Positions 11,945 through 23,045 of a stretch of DNA of 64,000 nt are shown here, in pieces. Source of the stretch: Cephalotus follicularis (Eukaryota > Streptophyta > Magnoliopsida > Oxalidales > Cephalotaceae); NCBI GenBank assembly GCA_001972305.1, contig BDDD01000062.1:80816-144815 (forward strand). Direction: 5' to 3'. How positions within the stretch are numbered: the stretch's first letter is position 1; every line of letters starts with the position of its first letter. The position numbers and the translations under genes are program-made. The notes beneath the pieces were generated by a model. The model worked only from the letters and a program-made list of their open reading frames with translations. It did not search any database and was not told where the DNA came from.

Positions 11945-13456
11945 CTAATGGTTTGGTGAATATGTCCGGACGAAAACTAATTCGATATCACCCTTTTCAA
12001 TGTGATCTTTTATGAAATGATATCTAATGTCAATGTGCTTAGTTCTAGAGTGATGAATGGGGTTTTCCCCTAAGCATATTGCACTAGTGTTATCACACCT
12101 AATTGGTACTTTCACAAAGTTAAACCCATAGTCAAGGAGTTGTTGCTTCATCCACATGATTTGTGCGCAACAACTGCCCGCGGCAATATATTCGGCTTCG
12201 GTAGTTGAAAGAGCTACCGAATTTTGTTTCTTGCTAAACCAAGAAATAAGCATATTGCCCAAAAATTGACATGTGCCACTTGTGCTCTTTCTATCCACTT
12301 TATATCCTCTGAAGTCAGCATCGGAGTAAGTGTGTAAGTCAAAGGAAGATTTCCTAGGATACCATAGTCCTAGGGACGGTGTATATGTTAAATATTTAAA
12401 GATGCGTTTTACGACATGCAAATGAGATTCTTTTGGACATGCTTGAAATCTAGCACACAAGCATACACTAAACAAGATATCCGGCCTACTTGCCTTTAAA
12501 TAAAGCAACGATCCTATCATACTTCTATACAATTTTTGATCGATGGACTTACCTTGCTCATCCTTATCAAGCTTTGTAGTTGTGCTCATGGGTGTCTTGC
12601 TCTTTTTGGCATTCTCCATCCCAAATCTTTTGAGTAAGTCCTTGACATACTTCGATTGGTTGATGAAGATACCTTCCTCCAATTGTTTGACTTGAAGTCC
12701 AAGGAAGTATTTGAGCTCACCCATCATGCTCATTTCGAATTCTACATGCATGATCTTTGCAAAACTCTTGCACAAGTTCTTGTTAGTAGAACCGAAAATG
12801 ATATCATCTACATATACTTGAACAATTAAAATTTCATCATTGACAGTTTTTGTAAAGAGGGTAATATCAATAGTGCCTCTCTTAAAATCATTTTCAAGTA
12901 GATATCCACTTAGCTTTTCATACCAAGCTCTTGGAGCTTGTTTCAAGCCATATAGAGCTTTTGAAAGCTTAAAAACATGGTCGGGAAAATGAGGGTTTTC
13001 AAACCCGGGAGGTTGTTCCATATACACTTCCCCCTTTATTAACCCATTTAAGAAAGCACTTTTTACATCCATTTGAAAAAGAGTAAAATCCTTAAAAGAG
13101 GCATATGCAAGCAACATGCGTATAGATTATAATCTAGCTACGGGTGCATATGACTCATCAAAGTCGATTCCCTCTTCTTGGGAATATCCCTTAGCAACTA
13201 GTCTAGCCTTGTTCCTAATTACTATGCCTTGGTCATCTACCTTGTTCCTATAAACCCATTTTGTGCCTATTATGTTTTGGTTACTAGGTCTAGGTACTAG
13301 GTTCCATACTTTACTCCTTTCAAATTGATTCAATTCTTCTTGCATGGCATTAATCCAATTTTCATCCTTTTCGGCCTCAATTATATTTTTAGGCTCAATT
13401 TGAGATAAGAAAGCAAAAGTAACTAATGTTAGGCTTTCTCCCCCTCCATAACTCAT
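11945..13456 (-). pseudogene. Sirevirus reverse transcriptase and RNase H
   Basis: Nearly intact pol 3' half, two ORFs in one frame separated by a stop at 13127-13129 (ARL-stop-SIRML; the family has Glu there). Motifs in order: [51 protein letters not shown], the catalytic YVDD in VQVYVDDIIFGS, KYFLGLQV, RPDILF, the RNase H words YSDADF and STTEAEYIAAGSCC, then CDNTSAICLGENPIHHSRTKHID. The C-terminus loses frame at the usual ADIFTKPL end, leaving SPNH and a stop. Reverse transcription would require the missing N-terminal functions. Confidence 0.92.
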
Positions 13457-14498
13457 ATGGAGTCTTTTTGAGAATTGGCCTAATTGATATGCGATTAAGG
13501 ATATAACATGAAGTATTTATTGCTTCCGCCCAAAAATATTTTGGTAAATTATTTTCGTTCAAAAGTGTTCTACACATTTCTTGTAGAGTTCTATTCTTCC
13601 TTTCAAGGTGTTCTAAGAGTGGAGAACTCATGTATAAAACCATTTTCGTTACAAAAATCTTCAAATAAATGATTTTCAAATTCTTTTCCATGTCACTTCT
13701 AATTTTAGAAATAGAAGTGCCCTTTTCGTTTTGAACGAGTTTGCAAAAGTTAGAAAATTCTTTAAAAGATTCACTTTTGTGGGCTAGGAAAATAGTCCAT
13801 GTATATCTTGAATAATCATCTACTATAACCATGACATATGATTTTCCACCTAGGCTTCTAACATCTATTGGTCCAAATAAGTCTAGATGTAAGAGTTGCA
13901 AAGGCCTAGTTGTTGATACAATGTTCTTGCTTTGAAATGAGGCTCTAGTTTGTTTTCTGTATTGGCATGTATCACAAACTCTATCCTTTTCAAAACTAAT
14001 CTTAGGAAGTCCTTTAACTAGCTCATATTTCAAAAGCTTTGAAATGGTTGACATACCTACATGACCTAGTCTTCTATGCCATAGCCAACTATCATTATTC
14101 ATGGAAACCAAACATTTAATATTAACTAAGTCATCTATATCTACTGCATATACATTTCCATGTCTATGTCCTATAAATTTTACTTGATCATTATTTATAT
14201 CTACCACTTTGCATAAGTCCTTTTCAAAAATGACTCTACAATCCTTGTCACATAATTGGCTTATGCTCAATAGATTGTGCTTGAGTCCATCAACAAACAA
14301 CACATTATGAATGGAAGTTTTAAGATTACCTATGGAGCGAACACCTTTGATTTTTCCTTTTGCATTGTCTCCGAATGTTACTTCTCCTCCTTCCTTTGGT
14401 TCATATTTGACGAAGAGACTTTTGTCGCCTGCCATATGCTTGGAGCATCCACTATCCAAGTACCATTGTGTCTTCTTGGATAATGCCTTCAAGCACAC
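13457..14498 (-). pseudogene. Sirevirus protease and integrase, frameshifted
   Basis: The aspartic protease begins with WYLDSGCSKHMAGD. The GAG-pre-integrase/HHCC zinc-binding part has WHRRLGHVGM and CDTCQYRK. The integrase core begins LHLDLFGPIDV and IVDDYSRYTW. After IRSD the frame is lost (13700-13580) and returns at ERKNRTLQEM, so one catalytic acidic residue and the segment around the usual PQQNG are gone; a one-base loss plus a deletion of roughly 17 bases fits. After KPNISYF the integrase C-terminal domain is missing, and the sequence jumps to the start of the reverse transcriptase region near 13430. Confidence 0.88.
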
Positions 14499-14513
14499 CT
14501 ACAAACAAAAATT

Positions 14514-15700
14514 TCAAGTTTTCGTTTGAGGTACCCAACAAACCTTGGGTCCTTTGGGGTTAGTCAAAATGGTTCCTTTAGGAACCCAACTCCTTTTTAT
14601 TCCAGAGAAGTTCAAGTCATTCAATACATTCTCTTTATAAAAGCATGATGTAGAAGTATGACCATTATTACCACAATTATTGCAAGAAATAACTACACTT
14701 CTTTTATACACATTATTTCTTCTATGAAAACAAGATGAATATGTGTGACCATACTTACCACAATGTGTACACATGACATTAATCCTTTTCTTATTTATGG
14801 CATTCTTCCTATGATAACATTGTGAGGATGTGTGTCCATGTTTACTGCAAAAATTACATGAATTAATCAAATTCTTTCTAAACATGGCATTCTTTTTATG
14901 GAAGCAAGTAAAAGATATGTGTCCAACTTTACCACAATAGTCACACATGGTTTTCTTTTTAATTTTAGCCTTTTCAACCTTTTCTTTTTCTATTTTCTCC
15001 TTCCTATCAAAGAATGTTTGATAAAGCTTAACAATGTTCATTTCCTCATATCCTAGGTCGGCTTTATCAAAAACACATCTTTGCATCCCAAGGAGATTTT
15101 CAAGCTTCTCATTACTATTAGAGAACTTTGAGAAAGTTTTCTTTAAAGCTTCTATTTCCTCCTTGAGATTTTTGTTCTCCTTTACAAGATATGCTACTTC
15201 ATTTTCTAGGAGGTCTACCTCAATTTCATTTGAGGTTTCTTCCTTGGCCAATTTAAGTTCATCATTTTCATTTGCCAAAGACTTGACCTTTTTCTTTAAT
15301 GATGCAATTATAGAACTATATTTTTCTACCAGTAAAACAAGTTCGTCATATGTTACCTCATCGCTTTCTTCTTCTTCTTGTTCCTCCAAAGCCATCAATG
15401 CTATTTGAGCTACCTCTTCATTTGAGTCTTCATCCGAGCTAGACTCGTCACTATCGTCCCATGTTACGATCATGGCCTTCTTCTTCTTCTTCAATATGTC
15501 CTTCTTCTTGAGGCGAGGGCAATCACTTTTGTAGTGCCCCGGTTTATTTCACTCGAAGCATATGATTTCTTCAAGCTTGCTTGATTCTCCTTTTTGGTGG
15601 AATTTCTTATTTGGCCTTCCACCAAATTTCTTCTTGCTGGCAAGGTAATTTTTGAACCTCCGGGTGATGAATGCTAGCTCATCATCATCATCATCATCAG
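14514..15700 (-). pseudogene. Sirevirus gag C-terminal part with five zinc knuckles
   Basis: An open stretch of 326 codons from 15494, preceded in the same frame by more gag sequence up to about 15700. The first zinc knuckle (near 15550) has a stop in place of its second Cys (CFE-stop, then NKPGHYKSDC). An acidic region and a long coiled coil follow (about residues 45-165, Lys/Glu/Leu-rich). Four further knuckles then fit C-x2-C-x4-H-x4-C: CDYCGKVGHISFTC, CNFCSKHGHTSSQC, CTHCGKYGHTYSSC, CNNCGNNGHTSTSC. They are spaced about 33 residues apart. The frame stops at 14514 and again just before pol. The gag N-terminus is deleted at about 15702. Confidence 0.85.
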
Positions 15701-15895
15701 TTGGATTTTACAAGATAAGTTTGCTCAATGTAATTGAATACAAAGATAGGCTAAGATATAAAATGATCTTTGTTCTTGTGTTTCTCTTGTGTTGCTCTCT
15801 TTTGATGTTTAGAGTGCTAGAATGTTGCTTGAGATAGCTAGAATGAATATTCAACTTGAATGCTTGATGACTTGTGCAACAATTCCAATTTGCCT

Positions 15896-15902
15896 TATAT
15901 AG
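15896..15902 (-). promoter_or_regulatory. TATA box of the Sirevirus 5' LTR
   Basis: The minus strand reads ACTATATAAGGC here. It lies about 640 bp from the LTR start and just downstream of the palindrome array, where the U3 promoter should be. The array is therefore in the upstream-promoter position. Confidence 0.6.
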
Positions 15903-15945
15903 TTGTGCTTCCAACGGATCTATTTTTAAAGGTCTGTTACAAATC

Positions 15946-16376
15946 CAGTCGGCTGGATTTATACGGCAGTCAGCTGGATTTGATGGCGCGTATATTTGAA
16001 TATAGCCGTTGGTGATGGATAGTCGACTGCTTCCTCTGGTCAGTCGGCTGGTGGACCTGGCAGTCGACTGGTGCTCTGTTCCAGTCGGCTTTTGGTGCTA
16101 GAAATGGACATTACAAACTCCACTGCCTGATATTGCACATATGTGGACAGTCGGCTGGATTTCCTGGCAGTCGACTGGATCCACTGGCAGTCGACTGGTG
16201 CCCTGCTTCAGTCGGCTGTCTTGGCCTGGCAGTCGACTGCTCCCCTGTGGCAGTCAGCTGGATCATGTGTTCCTGCAGTTTCTATAGTTGTTTGAAGAAC
16301 CAGTCGGCTACTCAACCCATGGCAGTCGACTACTCATCCTTGGCAGTCGGCTGGATTTCTTGGAAGTCGGCTGGAT
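15946..16376. repeat. Sixteen-copy CAGTCGACTG palindrome array, 20-22 bp phase
   Basis: Words of the form CAGTC(G/A)(A/G)CTGG start at 15946, 15967, 16020, 16041, 16061, 16082, 16148, 16168, 16188, 16209, 16230, 16251, 16301, 16323, 16344 and 16364. Within the four runs, every step is 20-22 bp. The core is conserved while the 10-12 bp between cores varies, which is not what plain recent tandem duplication gives. CAGTCGACTG is a perfect palindrome; CAGTCGGCTG is the commonest variant. Confidence 0.92.
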
Positions 16377-16925
16377 TGCCCTGTACCTACAGAAATTACC
16401 TTGGTGCACATTTTGGACTTAAGATCAAGTGAGTATATGAAGTTGTAACTTAGAGAATTATGCATACAAGTGTTATATGTTTGTTAATCATCAAAATAAC
16501 ATATGTTAATACAATTAACGGGGTGGCAAAAGCCAACAGAGTCAATACAATATCGTTACAATGTCAATAAGTAAAGTCAATGAGTGGTGGTGTCTAATGG
16601 AGAAATGGAAATGTGCATCCATTGTACTGACTTAGACTCGCAGCAACACTTATGACTCAAGCAATCGATCAATGTATCAATACAACATCGAAGCAAGGTC
16701 AATAAGTGGTGGTATCTAATGGAGAGATGGGAACGTGCATCCATTTTACTGACTTAGACTCACAACAACACTTATGACTCAAGCAATCAATCAATCAGTC
16801 AGTACAATCATTAAAACTGTTTTCAAACACTTGAACACCTCAAGTGAGGCTCTAGTCAAGTGGCAATGTGAAAAGAAGTTGAAAACCAACTTTAAAACAG
16901 TTAAAAACTCCTTTCAGTACATTAG

Positions 16926-17266
16926 GCGTCGATGTCTTTGGTGAAAGACATCGACTCCTCTTTAAAATGATGGAAAGACGTTGATGTCTTTGAAAGACGT
17001 CGATGTCTTTCCCTATTTGTGTAGAGATCTGGCCGAAGACGTCGATGTCCTTGGAGAAAGGCGTCAACGTCTTTCAATAAAAATAGCCTGAGAATGCACA
17101 TCGATGTTCGGCATCTATGTCTTTCCAGGGGAGAGACATCTCGAGGAAAAGACGTCGACGCCATTGAAAGACGTCGATGTCTTTGCTGCAGAATCAAGGA
17201 TAAAGCACTCAGATGAGAAAGACATCGACGTCTTTGGGCTAAGGGTCGATGTCTTTTCTGGGCAAA
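16926..17266. repeat. AAAGACGTCGATGTCTTT-type array in the chromovirus solo LTR
   Basis: The CGTCGA-equivalent positions start at 16927, 16949, 16979, 16998, 17040 and 17062 and continue to about 17260. Steps include 22, 19, 42 and 22. It is the reverse complement of the array at 21942-22275 in the full element. Confidence 0.85.
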
Positions 17267-17955
17267 GTCGATTTTATGCAGAAAATAGGGTCAATCTCAA
17301 GTCAAAATCCAATTTAAAGCCATTCTTTGAAAACCAAAGTTTACAATCAATCATTTGAGGTTAGTAAGACTAGTTATAACCTTCCAAATTCAATTTCAAT
17401 CCTTTAATCAACAATTAGGTCAAGGGTTTGCTATAAACCCTAAAAACCCCAATTCACTCAATTCAATCATTCAATCAATCATTCAGTCAATACAATCAAT
17501 CATTCAATCAATACAAGAGGCAGGCAATTCAAGTAAGAAGTCCTACCTATTGCTGAAGCTTCAAGGTTGAGCTTCCAATCACTCAAACCGATGCTATGCC
17601 GTTCAATCACCAACCCACTACCTACAATCATTGTCCTTATCGAGGGAGATGCAATCCGGGGCTGCAATGGTGGAAGATGGAGGCTGCTCAGCTAGAGAGA
17701 GAGGGACAAGGATAGAGAGAGAAGGATGAATGGTAAGAATGAGAGAAATGACAAAGAAATTAACTTATATAGTCGATTCGGTCAATTCTCTGAAACTCAG
17801 CCCAAAATCCCGACTATACGTGCATATGATCAATACAATATCAATAGGTATAAGAATACCTCAATTCAAAACAGTTTAGTACGGTCCAATACGGTACAAT
17901 ACGGTATGATGTATGCATGAACAGTACAAAAGGGAATTCGGGTCGCCACCCATAT

Positions 17956-18838
17956 ATATGTCTTCACCAATGTTTCCATTGAGAAATGCAGTTTTCACAT
18001 CCATTTTCCATATCTCATAGTCAAGATGTGCAGCTATAGCAAGTAAAATCTGAATGGATTTAAGCATGGCTACGGGAGAGAAAGTTTCCTCATAATCAAT
18101 CCCTTCCTGTTGATTGTAGCCCTTGGCTACGAGCCTAGCTTTGGAGGTCTTCACCTTCCCATCGTTTCCAAGCTTCCTTTTGAAAATCCATTTGCAACCT
18201 AAAGGTTTAACCCATTCGGGTGCATCCACTAGATTCCAAACTTGATTGGAGTACATGGATTCCATTTCAGAATTCATGGCACTAATCCATTTCTCCGAGT
18301 CCATATCACATATTTCTTCTTTGTAGCTAACCGGATCATCATCCATGAAGTTTACCTCTTGGATACCTTCAATGAGAAAACTACCATAGTATCTCTCAGG
18401 TTCCCTAGAAAATCGGGTAGATCTACGTAGAGGTTGTGTGTGTGTGGCCACTGATATTTCAGGCTCATCAATTTGAACAGGAGTGGATAGGTCCTCAACT
18501 CGTGATTCTGTGGATCGTTCATCCAACTCTATCATATTCCCATTACTATCTTCCAACAGGAAGTCCTTCTAAAGAAAAGTAGCTTACCTGGCTATAAACA
18601 CTTTGTTGTTAGGTGGGTGATAAAAATAATATCCTCTTGTTTGTTTAGGATATCCCACAAGTTTACATCTCATGGATCTATAGTCCAATTTATCTGTTGC
18701 TGCCTGCTTGACATATGCAGTGCAGCCCCATATTCTCAGATAACTAAGATTGGGTTTCTTCCTGTTCCATATCTCATATGGAGTCTTGGAAGCAGATTTT
18801 GTTGGAGTCCTGTTCAGTATGAGAACAGTAGTCTCCAA
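17956..18838 (-). pseudogene. C1 pol middle part: integrase C-terminus and reverse transcriptase N-terminus
   Basis: Two open stretches. 18838-18584 is integrase C-terminal sequence (LNRTPTKSASKTPYEIW, KPNLSYLRIWGC, KLVGYPKQTRGYYFY). 18556-17956 holds the linker and reverse transcriptase start ([62 protein letters not shown]). The chromovirus solo LTR interrupts it shortly after the last motif. A stop and frame change separate the two stretches near 18575. Confidence 0.88.
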
Positions 18839-19582
18839 GGCATAACCCTAGAAAGACAGTGGAAGTTGAGCATCACTTATCATGCTCCGCACCATGTCAA
18901 GCAATGTGCGATTTCTCATTTCAGACATACCATTATGCTATGGTGTTTCAGGAGGTGTCCACTGAGAGATAATCCCATTATCTCTGAGATAAGTTAAGAA
19001 CTCAGTGGAGAGATACTCTCCACCTCGATCTGATCGAAAAGTCTTCAGACTTTTACTACTCTACATCTCTACTTCCTGTCTGAATTCTTTGAACTTTTCA
19101 AAGGCTTCAGATTTGTGCCTCATGAGGTACAAATACCCAAAACGAGAATGATCATCCGTAAAGGTTATGAAGTAGGAATATCCACCTCTGGCATCCACTG
19201 TCATTGGTCCACACACATCAGTATGCACTAGACCCAACAACTATGGGGACCTTTCCCCTTTCCCTATGAAGGGAGATTTGGTCATTTTGCCTTTGAGACA
19301 GGGTTCACAAGTTGGAAATGGTTAATACTTTGAAAAATCAAAGAATCCATCTGAGATCAACCGGTGGACTCTTTTCTCACCAATATGACCAAGTCTGTAG
19401 TGCCATAGGTATGATAGATTACTTTCATCTCTCTTTCTTTTATTGTCTTTTTCCATATTGAAAACAGTCTCATGTCTATTCAATACATATAATCCTCCAT
19501 GAAGGAAACATTTTGCATATAAAACATCATTCATTAATATGGTACAACTCTTGTCCTTATACAATATTAAAACCTTCGGCAT
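18839..19582 (-). pseudogene. C1 integrase core and protease-integrase junction, many stops
   Basis: 19582-19322 encodes the pre-integrase segment (YLWHYRLGHIGEKRVHRL, with the zinc-binding His residues). From 19321 to 18839 the integrase core is recognisable in pieces, such as GIISQWTPPETP and RNRTLLDMVRSM, but stops interrupt it. Integrase would join the cDNA to host DNA; this copy cannot make it. Confidence 0.8.
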
Positions 19583-19689
19583 CTAATTCCAGAATAGATA
19601 TGATGTTCCAAAAAATGCGAGGTGAATAAATTCAATGTTTAAGTACAAAACACTGGCCCGAAGGCAACAAAATCCTGACTGATCCTACA

Positions 19690-20761
19690 GCTATGGCTTG
19701 AACAACCGAGCCATCCGCAAGTCATAGATCTCCCTCACCCTTCTCAAGGTTTCTTCTGTGCGTGAGGGCCTGTAAATTAGAACATATGTGAGTACCACAT
19801 CCGAGAAGATGAATAAGGTGTATACATGTTCACCTATATATAAGACAAATTGGCTATACCTTTGCCAATTGACTTCAAGAATGTCACACTTTTCCTTTTC
19901 CAATGTCCCGGCTTCCCACAGTTGAAGCAGGGTCCCTTAGCAGGAGGTTCTGAGGTACTCTCCTCAGCAGGTGCAACTCTTGCAGCAGTATCTGGCGCAA
20001 CGACAGCTTGCTGCTTTCCTTGACTAGGTGGTCTAGTTGTCCCTGGTTTAAAAGATGCCTGTCGTGGTGGCAGCGTCCCACTTTTATCCTTCCCCTTTGC
20101 AGAGGGAGACTAGACCTTCCTCTTGGGCCTACGGGACTTCCCTACCATCATGACTGACGCTTTGCAAATATACATGTTTACTTTCGCTTCCCTCAGCATG
20201 TTTAGGAGATCAGCCAAAGTAGCTGAAATCCTATTCGTGTTAAAGTTGGTGATGAAACAGGAGAAAGAAGGCGAGAATGAATGAAGAATCAGATTTGTGC
20301 TCAATTCGGCATCTTGAATGATGCCTAAAGCTTCAAGACGTTCAATCACATTGATCATCTTGAGCACATGATCATTAACTGAAGATCCTTCAGTCATTTT
20401 AGTGCCATACAGCTCAGCTGTGAGCTGGAACCAAGCAGTTCTACTGTTATCTCCGTATAACTCATGGAGGTGCAGCAGAATAGCCCTAGAGTCTCGCATC
20501 ATCTCATGCTGGACTTGTAGGATATTGGTTATCGAGGCCATCAAATAGCATCTGACATTCTTGTCATCTGCCACCCATTTCTTGTAAATGGCATGGTCCT
20601 CGGGTGAGGCATCTGCCAGTAGGTATTGCTGGCATAGAGGCTTCTAGGACATAATCTATGTCCTTGGAATCTAGAACTATTTTGACATTCCGAAGCCAGT
20701 CCACATAGTTTTGACCTGTGAGCTGATTCTTCTCAAGAATAACAGTAAGTGGGTTTGTCAT
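19690..20761 (-). pseudogene. C1 gag, frameshifted
   Basis: Gag starts with ATG at 20761 (MTNPLTVILEKNQLTGQNYVDWL) and loses frame near 20570. It continues at 20574-20110 with the UBN2-type gag domain (MADDKNVRCYLMASI, AWFQLTAELYGTKM, VNDHVLKMINVIERLEALG). A zinc knuckle follows near 19900 (CFNCGKPGHWKRK), where a short frameshift separates the last Cys from the rest. Gag would form the virus-like particle. Confidence 0.85.
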
Positions 20762-21237
20762 TGCGATGTTTGTAGATATAAAAAGAAGACAACAGTAATC
20801 AGATAAATTCAATTTCAATGTTTATAACCTTAAAGATTTGGTCTTTAATCTTTTAGGTATGATTTTCCTCTCAGGCTCCCATTGTTTTACGTGAATCCCA
20901 TAACCCTCATAAATATGGGAGACGAGAAACAACAATCCAAGTCTCATGGATCTCATTTCCGAGTGGGGATCGGTATCCTACAACATATTCAATATAACCT
21001 TTACGGAGGCCAAAACATTACACTGAATCTTTCAGTTAGGCAAAACTCTTGCCAACCATACAATAGCATGATTCCTAATCATTGCTCTTGCCTCTAGTCT
21101 ACATATGACCTTGATGGGGCCAAAACGCCATATGCATTCTAGTCAAGTTTAACCTACCATCGAACACACAATGAATTAATGAATGTGAATCTTCACGGGG
21201 GACAAACCATTCACATCCATAATTCATCCATATGTAC
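20762..21237 (-). other. C1 leader, gag-proximal part
   Basis: Non-coding sequence between gag and the nested chromovirus. It continues at 30416. Nothing beyond Copia leader sequence is seen. It ends with TGTAC (21233-21237), the left TSD of the chromovirus. Confidence 0.75.
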
Positions 21238-21416
21238 TGTGACGACCCGAATTCCCTTTGGTACTGTTCATGCATACATCGTACCGTATTGTACCGTATT
21301 GGACCGTACTGAACTGCATTGAATTGAGGTATTCTTATACCTATTGATATTGTATTGATCATATGCATGTATAGTCAGGATTTTGGGCTGAGTTTCGGAG
21401 AATTGACCGAATCGAC

Positions 21417-21423
21417 TATATAA
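21417..21423 (+). promoter_or_regulatory. TATA box of chromovirus 5' LTR
   Basis: TATATAA in the context GACTATATAAG. It is repeated at 28462-28468 in the 3' LTR and conserved in reverse complement in both solo LTRs (17765-17771 and 53488-53494). It sits upstream of the palindrome array, so the array would be inside the transcript if this is the active promoter. Confidence 0.6.
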
Positions 21424-21941
21424 GTTAATTCCTTTGTCATTTCTCTCATTCTCACCATTCATCCTTCTCTCTCTATCCTTCTCTTTCTCTCTCTAGCTGG
21501 AGCCTCCATCTTCCTCCCTTGCAGCTGGAATTGCATCTCCATCGACAAGGACAGTGATTACAAGTGGTGGCTTACCGATTAAACAAGAAAGTAGCGGTTT
21601 CTTGGGCGTTTTCAGCCGATTGATCGATCGTCAGCTCAACTTTTGAAGCTTCAGTGATAGGTAGGACTTCTTTACTGAATTGTCTACTGTTTTATTGATT
21701 GATTGATTGAATTTCATGATTGAATTGGGTGATTGAGTGATTGAATTGAGGTTTTTAGGGTTTATAGCAAACCCTTGACCTGATTGTTAAATTGAATGAT
21801 TGAAATCAAATTGGAAGGTTGTAACTAGTCTTACTAACCTCAAATGATTGATTGTAAACTTTGGTTTTCAAAGAATGTCTTTTAATTGGATTTTGGCTTG
21901 AGATTGGCTCCATTTTCTATCAAAAAAATCGACTCTGCCCG

Positions 21942-22275
21942 GAAAGACGTCGACCCTTAGCCCAAAGGTGTCGATGTCTTTTTCATACGAGTGCTTTATC
22001 CTTGATTCTACAGCAAAGACATCGAAGCCTTTAAAAGACGTCGACGTCTTTGCCTCGAGATGTCTCTCCCCTGGAAAGACATCGATGTTGAACATCGATG
22101 TGCATTCTCAGGCTGTTTTTATCGAAAAGCATCGACGCCTTTCTCCAAGGACGTCGACGTCTTTGGCCAATTCTCTGCATAAACAGAGAAAGACATCGAC
22201 GTCTTTCTAAAGACATCGACGTCTTTCCTCCGTTTTAAAGAGGAGTTGATGTCTTTCACCAAAGACATCGACGCC
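21942..22275. repeat. AAAGACGTCGACGTCTTT palindrome array in the 5' LTR
   Basis: The CGTCGA-equivalent positions are 21948, 21969, 22020, 22039, 22080, 22093, 22130, 22152, 22194, 22214, 22244 and 22266. Steps are mostly near 20-22 or 41-42 bp (21, 51, 19, 41, 13, 37, 22, 42, 20, 30, 22). The copy at 22034-22051 is a perfect 18-bp palindrome. The 3' LTR counterpart falls in the assembly gap. Confidence 0.88.
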
Positions 22276-23045
22276 TAATGTACTGAAAGCAGTTTTTAAC
22301 TGTTTTAAAGCTAGTTTTTCACTTCTTTTCACATTGCCACTTGACCGGAGCCTCGCTTGAGGTGTTCAAGTGTTTGAAAACAGTTTTAATGATTGCACTG
22401 ACCGATTGATTGCTTGGGTCATGAGTGTTGCTGCGAGTCTAAGTCGGTAAAATGGATGCACGTTCCCATCCCTCCATTAGGCACCACCACTTATTGGCTT
22501 TGCTTCGACGTTGTATTGATACACCGATCGATTGCTTGAGTCGTGAGTCCCTTGAGGTCGTAGCTCCCTAACGGTATCAGTAGCTCCCTAACGGTATCAG
22601 TAGCTCCCTCGGTTGTAGCTCATCGAGACCATATTGACCCAGCCATAGGCTGGAAGATCTTTGAGTTCCAGACCTGATCAATCTGGAAACCGTAGATAGA
22701 TCTCCTACCCTTTTTGAAGGACTACCTTCCGTGGGATTGATCACTGTTAACCGATTGACATTGTATTGACCCGGTCGCATGCTCTATAGGATATTGATTG
22801 ATTGATTGGGTGTTTCATACACCACCATTGAGTGTCTGCCATTGATTGATTGATATAGATCCTATCCGTATGCTCTGTTGGGCCACTGTCATACGGATAG
22901 TCTGATCGCCAATTGTACATGTACATTGCCATGTCATGCATTGATATTGTACACCGCACATTGTTATTGTATAATTTGTCACCGATACTACACATTGTAC
23001 ATGCATACATGCTGCATGGGGTTTCTGCTTAGCCAGTGTGGCTAA

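Larger units (their letters stand above)
9718..16538 (-). mobile_element. Sirevirus-like Copia element, degraded
   Basis: Ends are TGAATAAACTAC (9718) and AAGCCAACA (16538), flanked by GAGTC (9713-9717 and 16539-16543). Minus-strand order is truncated 5' LTR, gag with a zinc-knuckle array, protease, integrase, reverse transcriptase, RNase H, then an extra ORF (11504-10401) in the envelope-like position, several polypurine tracts and the 3' end. Copia domain order plus a third ORF after RNase H is the hallmark of the Sirevirus lineage, so the lineage is inferred from layout. The two LTR ends are not visibly repeated in each other, which points to terminal deletions. Confidence 0.8.
15702..16538 (-). 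mobile_element. Sirevirus 5' LTR, truncated at its 3' end
   Basis: On the minus strand it starts TGTTGGCTTTTGCC at 16538 next to the GAGTC duplication. It contains the CAGTCGACTG array, then a TATA box, and runs directly into gag codons (a GAT run near 15700) with no primer-binding site. A single deletion that took the LTR end, primer site, leader and gag N-terminus explains this. ORFs across the array are an artefact of the repeat. Confidence 0.75.
8710..17950 (-). mobile_element. Chromovirus solo LTR, split by a Sirevirus
   Basis: Begins TGTAACACCCCGCGCCCGC at 8710 and ends near GGGTCGCCACC at 17950, flanked by CATAT (8705-8709 and 17951-17955). Without the nested element (9718-16538 plus one TSD) it is about 2.4 kb. 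It is the reverse complement of the LTR family at 21238-23434. The insertion point in C1 can be checked against the uninterrupted paralogue at 46801-46830, which reads straight through GGGTCATATAGATG. No internal chromovirus sequence remains, so it is a solo LTR. A TATA-like TATATAA (minus strand) is at 17765-17771. Confidence 0.9.

Noticed and set aside
15946-16376. Regularly spaced palindromic repeats that look superficially like a CRISPR array
   Set aside because: Repeat units are about 10 bp, spacers about 11 bp, there are no cas genes, and the array lies inside a plant LTR.
16133-16432. 99-codon ORF rich in Ser, Gly and Trp
   Set aside because: It is the translated CAGTCGACTG array of the Sirevirus LTR.
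16852-17358. Overlapping ORFs with repeated DVF/DID words on both strands
   Set aside because: The repeated words are translations of the GACGTCGATGTC palindromes; the matching ORFs in the other LTR copies have the same cause.
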